A stretch of 64,000 nt of DNA from contig NC_063257.1 in NCBI RefSeq assembly GCF_019578655.1, positions 22,754,001-22,818,000 on the forward strand, read 5' to 3'. This DNA comes from Ricinus communis (Eukaryota > Streptophyta > Magnoliopsida > Malpighiales > Euphorbiaceae). Below the pieces are notes generated by a model that saw only the letters and a program-made list of their open reading frames with translations, was not told the origin of the DNA and made no database searches. The position numbers and the translations under genes were made by a program. This document shows, one piece after another, positions 58,795 through 64,000 of this stretch (position 1 is its first letter; the number at the start of each line of letters is the position of its first letter).

Positions 58795-59261
58795 TGTCAC
58801 GGGCTTGGTCTTTCTACCAACGAACCGTGCGGCACTAGCTACTTTCTCCCCTCAGACAAGTAAGCTAGTTAGCCTTACTCTTCGAATGCTAAGCAAAATG
58901 CCGGCTAGAATGGCAAAAAGAATAAAAGAGAGCTTAAGAAAGCTTAGAGAGCTTTTAAAGAGAGAAATTGCTTGATTTCTACTTGATTTGCTTACAAATG
59001 AAATCTCTAAGCTATATATAGGCCTCCACCTCTTCAATGGACGGTGATGATACATTTGATCTAATGGCTAAGATTAAGTATCTAGAATGTTCTACGCACT
59101 TCTATACTTATCTACACATTATACATGCTTCTAGATGCTTTCAGATTCTTCCAGATGATTCTAGAATGTTCTAGAATCCTCCCTTGCTTTGTAGCGAACT
59201 CTGGAGGCTTTTTGGGCCTCTGAACCTTCGTGCGAGAAGGGGAAATCTGCAAGTTGTGACA
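58795..59261 (-). repeat. 3' LTR of the chromovirus-like element
   Basis: 467 bp, minus strand TGTCACAACTTGC... to ...GCCCGTGACA. A TATA-like ctatatatagg lies at about 59014-59024. Confidence 0.85.
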
Positions 59262-60105
59262 TTCTCCCCCATTCATTATGGCGACGCCCTCGTCGCGTCC
59301 CCATTGTATGCTTCGATTAAGTCCTTGAAGTTCCTTGTCAAATCTTCGGCTTTGATGGGGAAGGAGCTTTACCATCACTAAGCCTCCCCCCTCAAACTCT
59401 GAGTGCCTCTTCTTTCCATTCGCCCACTTCTTCATTCTCTTGGGGGCCTTGGTTAGATGAGCACATGCCCTGTCGGCTTTCTCATGCCATCTTTTGGACT
59501 TCGGTAATGGCTTTAACAAATCAGCGGGCTTGTTTTGTTCAACCTTATCTTGATCTAACGAAGGAAATTTAGCGCTAGTGATGGAAGCTAACTCTGCATT
59601 CTTACTTAGCACATTGGCCACTAAGTTTGCCTTTCCCGACTTGTACTCATTTGCAAAATTGGACTCTGCAAGGGATGCTTGCCATCTTACTTGCTTTGGA
59701 AGTTAGTTTCTTTTGCTTGAGTACCGGTGGTTCACATGGAGCCTTGGATGGCCTATTGTGGTTAGCATCCAACAACTCTTTTGATTGCCTTCGCAACTCT
59801 TCGAACTCAAGGGATGCCATGCTATAAGGGACTGCTGCAGGCGGCCTCGTACCTTCTACCAGCTCCATTTTCTGATCCACCTCTCTCTTCGGTGGGAGCT
59901 TTTTCGGTAACTCTGCAGGCATCACATCCCTGAACTCTTGTAGGACCCTTGTTATCTCCTTTGGCACTTCATCTTGCGGCAAGATTGTCACTTCTTCCTT
60001 TAGTGCTGCAAGGAATGTGGGTTGAGCCTTCTCTACCCCTTTGGATAGTTGCATGGCCAAGATCTTCATGGCTTTTACCTTGGCTTCTCGTTTCAACGGT
60101 ACCAT
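59112..60105 (-). pseudogene. Gypsy pol remnant: RT start joined to integrase tail
   Basis: Frame 60105-59647 reads VLQEFRDVMPAELPKKLPPK and LLDANHNRPSKAPCEPPV (start of RT), then jumps to KLTSKASKMASIPCRVQFCK, which belongs to the RNase H end. Frame 59621-59112 begins MANVLSKNAELASITSAKFP and soon reaches the C-terminal integrase-like text KWANGKKRHSEFEGGGLVMV. The polymerase palm, RNase H core and integrase catalytic core are missing: at least two internal deletions. Confidence 0.75.
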
Positions 60106-60279
60106 GCAAGTATTTCCTTACTCCAAGATGCACATGGTGTTGGCAAATAGAAGTGGGAATGCATTCACTTTGCCTAGGAACTCTATGCCAAGCACCATTT
60201 CATAATCATCCATTGTAATAATAGAAAAATCCAAGAGGCCAGACCACTCACCGAGGCTTACTTTGACGTCTCGCGCAAA

Positions 60280-60999
60280 TCAACATGTTGCACTCGGTGC
60301 CGAATTGATAGCCTTGAGCCACCCTTGCTCCTTCGCATACTTGATGCCAAGTCTATCTGCTTTTTTTGCCTCGAGAAAGTTGTTGTTAGCCTCGGTATCC
60401 AACAATGCTTCAACCGTGTGGCCTCCAACCTTCGCCTTGACGAACAATCGATCCTTCTTTTCGGACTTAGGCATCCCGAATTTGGTTTTGATGGCACTGA
60501 GGAGTTGTAGTGATCCCATCTTAGACTCCTCTTGTTTTTGTTGGTGTTCTTCACTTTCTTCGATCAACGCAGAGAGCTTACTCTTCGTAGGGCATTCTCT
60601 TGCCTTATGCAGTCCATCGCAGAAGAAACACTTGATACGTGGCTTATCTCCACCTTTGTCATCCTTCGTAGGGCATCCTTGTTGCCATGGCTTGTCAAAC
60701 CTGTAGGAGCCTTCCTTTTTGTGGTGGCGGTCTCCCCCACTCTTTCCGTTGCCGTTCCTATCTTGGTCGGGCTTGTGCTTGTCTTGCCTCCTGATCTCTA
60801 TCAAGGATTCGGCCACAGCAATAGTAGTGTTGAGATCTTGGACACCACGACGCTCCAACTCCAACCTTGCCCAAATTTGTAACCCATCTGTGAATGCAAA
60901 CAAGGCTTCTTCATCGGTATAGTTGGGAATCTCAAGGAGTGTGTAGGTGAATTCTTTAACATACTCCTTGATGCTTCCCGTATGTGAGAGTTGCCGCAA
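60280..60999 (-). pseudogene. Gypsy gag C-terminus, zinc knuckle and protease
   Basis: Reads HTGSIKEYVKEFTYTLLEIP, then AVAESLIEIRRQ, a CFFCDGLHKARECP knuckle (C-x2-C-x4-H-x4-C), then the protease text TVEALLDTEANNNFLEAKKA. The Gly of the catalytic DTG is Glu here, which should inactivate the enzyme. Confidence 0.75.
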
Positions 61000-61068
61000 C
61001 TTGGCCCTGACATCTCGAATAGCATTCTCGGGGTAGAATTGTTTCTTCAGATCTTCCTTGAATTCTCC

Positions 61069-61761
61069 CTACGAGTTGATGGTGCATATCCCTTTTTCTA
61101 TATCGCCGCTCCTCCTTCTCCACCACAGCATTGCGGTATCTTCAAGGAAGAGTGCGGCAGCGTCAACCTTCTTGGCTTGTTCTGCTAAGCCAAGTGCCTT
61201 GAAGTATTGCTCCAAGCTCCATAGGAAGTCATCAATTTCCTTCGCGTTCCTTGAGCCTCTATAAGCTTTAGGCTTCAGAACATCTATCTTTGATGGAGTA
61301 GAGACTACCATAGGCACGCTTCCGCCTCCCTGGATAGCTGCCTTCTTGCAGAGGATAAGCTCTTCCTCGGTTGCTAACAACCTAGCAACCATACCATCGA
61401 GCATCTCCCTCAACGTCACAACCTCGGCAAAGAGAGTTTTCTCCATGATCTTGGCTTGTTCTTGACACTTGGACATCCCCTCGTTCAAGGCAGCTTGTAT
61501 CTCCTCTTGAAGCTCTTCTTTCCCATTCTCGAGCTCCTCGATGCGCTGCTCTAAATCCCCGAACGTGTCCTGTCCCTCGGCCACAGTTAGCTCTATCTTG
61601 GCTAGCCTGGCATCCATGTCAGACACAACATCCCTCGACCTTTCTCTCTCCTTCCTGGGTGGCTTGGACGCTTCCGGTTGGTCCTTCACAGGCTCATTGT
61701 GAGTTGGCCTTACCTCCTCGGTAACTCTGGTAGCCTCACTTGCTCCCGATGTCTTTGCCAT
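61069..61761 (-). pseudogene. Gypsy gag N-terminal region
   Basis: An open frame starts MAKTSGASEATRV, then a Glu/Lys-rich coiled-coil segment (DLEQRIEELENGKEELQEEI) and the start of the gag domain (KAYRGSRNAKEIDDFLWSLE, DTAMLWWRRR). It meets a stop near 61071; the homologous text goes on in the frame at 60999. Confidence 0.75.
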
Positions 61762-61796
61762 TTCAAGGATAGTGCTAAACTTGCTGTGATACCAAC

Positions 61797-62260
61797 TTTC
61801 ACGGGCTTCGTCTTTCTACCACCGAACCGTGCGGTACTAGCTACTTTCTCCCCTCAGACAAGTAAGCTATTTAGCCTTACTCTTCGAATGCTAGGCAAAA
61901 TGCCAGCTAGAATGGCAAAAAGAATAAAAGAGAGCTTAAGAAAGCTTAGAGAGCTTTTAAAGAGAGAAATTGCTTGATTTCTACTTGATTTACTTACAAA
62001 TGAAATCTCTAAGCTATATATAGGCCTCCACCTCAATGAACGGTGGGGATATATTTGATCTAATGGCTAAGATTAAGTATCTAGAATGTTCTACACACTT
62101 TCATACTTATCTACACATTATACATGCTTCTAGATTCTTCCAGATTCTTCTAGATGATTCTAGAATGTTCTAGAATCCTCCCTTGCTTTGAAGCGAACTC
62201 TGGAGGCTTTTTGGGCCTTTGAACCTTCGTGCGAGAAGGAGAAATCTGCAGGCTGTGACA
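61797..62260 (-). repeat. Second LTR of the chromovirus-like element
   Basis: 464 bp, very similar to the first. It is followed on its outer side by internal-type sequence (ttctcccccattcattctgg) rather than by flanking DNA. Confidence 0.85.
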
Positions 62261-62714
62261 TTCTCCCCCATTCATTCTGGCGACGCCCTTGTCGCGTCCC
62301 CGTTGTATGCCTTGATTAAGTCCTTGAAGTTCCTTGGCAAATCTTCGTCTTTGATGGGGAAGGAGCTTTACCATCACTAAGCCTCCCCCCTCAAACTCTT
62401 AGCTTTGATGGGCAAGGAGAGTTTTCTCCATGATCTTGGCTTGTTCTTGACACTTGGACATCCCCTCATTCAAGGCAGCTTGCATCCCCTCTTGAAGCTC
62501 TTCTTTCCCATTCTCGAGCTCCTCGATGCGTTACTCTAAATCCCCGAACGTGTCCTGTCCTTTGGCCACAGTTAGCTCTATCTTGGCTAGCCTGGCATCC
62601 ATGTCAGACACAACATCCCTCGACCTTCCTCTCTCCTTCCTGGGTGGCCTGGACGCTTCCGGTTGGTCCTTTACAGACTCATTGTGAGTTGGCCTTACCT
62701 CCTCGGTAACTCAG
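62261..62714 (-). pseudogene. Truncated second internal region of the Gypsy array
   Basis: 62261-62400 matches the sequence next to the first LTR (59262-59400). It then joins directly to gag N-terminal text (62415-62714 matches about 61430-61735). Everything between is deleted. Homology ends near 62712. Confidence 0.75.
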
Positions 62715-63639
62715 GCTGTGACGCTCGTGCAAGCAACAGCTTGAAAAGAAAAGAAAAAGACCAAAAATTCAAAAAGCGTTCCTTACTTTATTTTTTTCAT
62801 TTTCTTCCTTTCTTCTTCATTTACTTCTCTACCAACCACTTGAGGTTTCTTTTCATCCAAAGATAATGACCACCTCACAAGACATCTTTCATTCGTCAAG
62901 TTATAAAATATATACCCATGAAACTAATAAACCAAAAATAGTATATTGAACTCAAAATCAATTTCTAGTGACAAAAATTACAGAAAAAATCAGATTGGAA
63001 TTTTGGGTTTCCTTTTGTTATTGGAAGTCAAGGCAATTAGGAAAACTTGATGGAATTCAAGAGGATTAACTTTAAAAGGAAAAGGCGGAAAAGAGAGAGA
63101 TAATGGCAGAAATATTAGAAGTTCTTCCCTTCCAGCTGATCCACCACTCAGTCTTCGTATACCAAATAGATTCTTTACTTTTATTAGATACGCATTAACT
63201 CTATTGCCATTATCCTATAAACTGAGCTTATGGAAGTGTAAGGAAAATTTTATTGTTATTCTATAAATTTGCGAAAATTGTTTGGGGTTATACAATAAAC
63301 TAATATTGTTGTTACTAGTTTGTTTTTCTTTTTTGTTTAATACGTTATTATAAGGGAATGGTGGAACCAAACTCAAAGCAATTTGTGCATGTGATGATTT
63401 CAGTTTAGAAAATCACTTTGAATGGGTAAATCACAAGTTATTAATATTGAGAATAAGAGAAGGAGACGAGAAGGAAATTAGAGAAACTGAGAAATTTTGT
63501 TTTCTTTTTTAATAAGATTTGAAAGTCAAATTTTTATTCAATATTTTAAAGTTATTATTTTTTAATTGATTATATTAATATAAGAAAGTGGGCCATTTGT
63601 TCACGTTACATGAGTCAAATACACGCGCTGGCAAAATAG
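62715..63639. other. Non-coding DNA between the Gypsy array and the right inverted repeat
   Basis: AT-rich, with a polypurine stretch near 62742. No gene recognised. Probably interior of the long-inverted-repeat element. Confidence 0.5.
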
Positions 63640-64000
63640 ACTAACAATAAAAAAAAGGTACTTATAGATTAGAGTTTAGATAAATTAAGGTGTGTAAGTG
63701 GTTCTTTTAAAAGAAGAGGGGGTAAAATAACTAAAGCTATTAAGTACAAGGGGCCAGAAATGTATTAAGTCTAATCAAAGCATTAGAATCTTTATAGGTA
63801 AAAAATATAAATAGTACCTTAACTATGATTATTATATTCATTTGGTATTTTGACTTAATAATATCAATAATAAAAAAAAGAAATGGCACCCCAAGTCACC
63901 ATTAATGAATCAGGATACACTTTTCGGTCATTATATGATAATGTGGTAGCTGGATTCTCTCACTAACTGCCACATTACCTCTTACTGAGACACAACAAAT

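Larger units (their letters stand above)
58795..62714 (-). mobile_element. RT-deleted chromovirus-like Gypsy array: LTR-internal-LTR-partial internal
   Basis: LTRs 58795-59261 and 61797-62260, internal 59262-61796, and after the second LTR a further truncated internal region 62261-62714. The primer-binding site on the minus strand after the 61797 LTR border reads ggtatcacagc (one base off the tRNA-Met site). The polypurine tract gaatgggggagaa precedes the LTR start tgtcaca. Gag, zinc knuckle and protease are present; RT core, RNase H and most of integrase are deleted. Possible TSD cacgc/gacgc (4 of 5). Confidence 0.8.
58646..63770. mobile_element. Long-inverted-repeat element hosting a Gypsy insertion
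   Basis: About 130 bases at 58646-58775 (acttaaaacatgtatggc... through acctttttacattgtt) recur inverted at 63640-63770 with moderate divergence. Core text is ttcaaaagaaccacttatac and ttgtctaaactctaactta. Without the Gypsy array the element would be about 1.2 kb. A TSD was not found, so the ends and the superfamily (MULE-like) are uncertain. Confidence 0.5.

Noticed and set aside
60263..60706. Several plus-strand frames over the Gypsy gag and protease (also 60532, 61058, 61678)
   Set aside because: Shadows of the minus-strand gag-pol; the GC-richer DNA keeps antisense frames open.

Overview
This is nuclear DNA of a flowering plant, very probably a eudicot. It is AT-rich, its genes carry GT..AG introns, and nested LTR retrotransposons, DNA transposons and an endogenous plant pararetrovirus fragment fill most of the space. 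The species cannot be fixed from the sequence. I see no prokaryotic, organellar, rRNA or tRNA genes.

Two host genes are supported. On the minus strand at 9206-3397 lies the 5' half of a CNGC19/CNGC20-type cyclic nucleotide-gated channel gene: four coding exons with exact splice sites, plus a 5'UTR exon. The rest of the gene should lie beyond the left edge. On the plus strand at 40059-50278 is a complete five-exon gene for a thioredoxin-like [2Fe-2S] ferredoxin domain fused to about three TPR motifs. Its fourth intron is 7.6 kb because a hAT-like element, itself split by a Copia element, sits inside it.

The rest is layered repeats. (1) 11.4-24.6 kb: two ~1.49 kb direct repeats, about 99% identical by eye, flank a 3.1 kb rearranged Caulimoviridae-like fragment (movement protein, capsid N-terminus, primer-binding site, and an inverted capsid C-terminus with zinc knuckle). 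A 7.1 kb array of four LTRs and three RT-less internal regions has inserted into the right-hand repeat, with a 5-bp target duplication (TSD) and the intact empty site visible in the left-hand repeat. (2) 26.3-38.4 kb: Tat/Athila-like Gypsy material, namely a truncated LTR, then LTR-internal-LTR-partial internal, with a foreign solo LTR nested in the first LTR. (3) 39.0-40.0 kb and 51.6-58.0 kb: two copies of one MULE-like element. The second has a perfect 9-bp TSD, carries a large hairpin-forming inverted repeat and is split by a young Copia element. The first ends 43 bp upstream of the ferredoxin-TPR gene. (4) 58.6-63.8 kb: a long-inverted-repeat element holding an RT-deleted, chromovirus-like Gypsy element in an LTR-internal-LTR-partial array.

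Three unrelated Gypsy-type families here share one architecture: more LTRs than a normal insertion has, and loss of the reverse-transcriptase core. That, and the direct repeats around the pararetroviral fragment, are the most interesting structures. I found no clear new enzymatic system.
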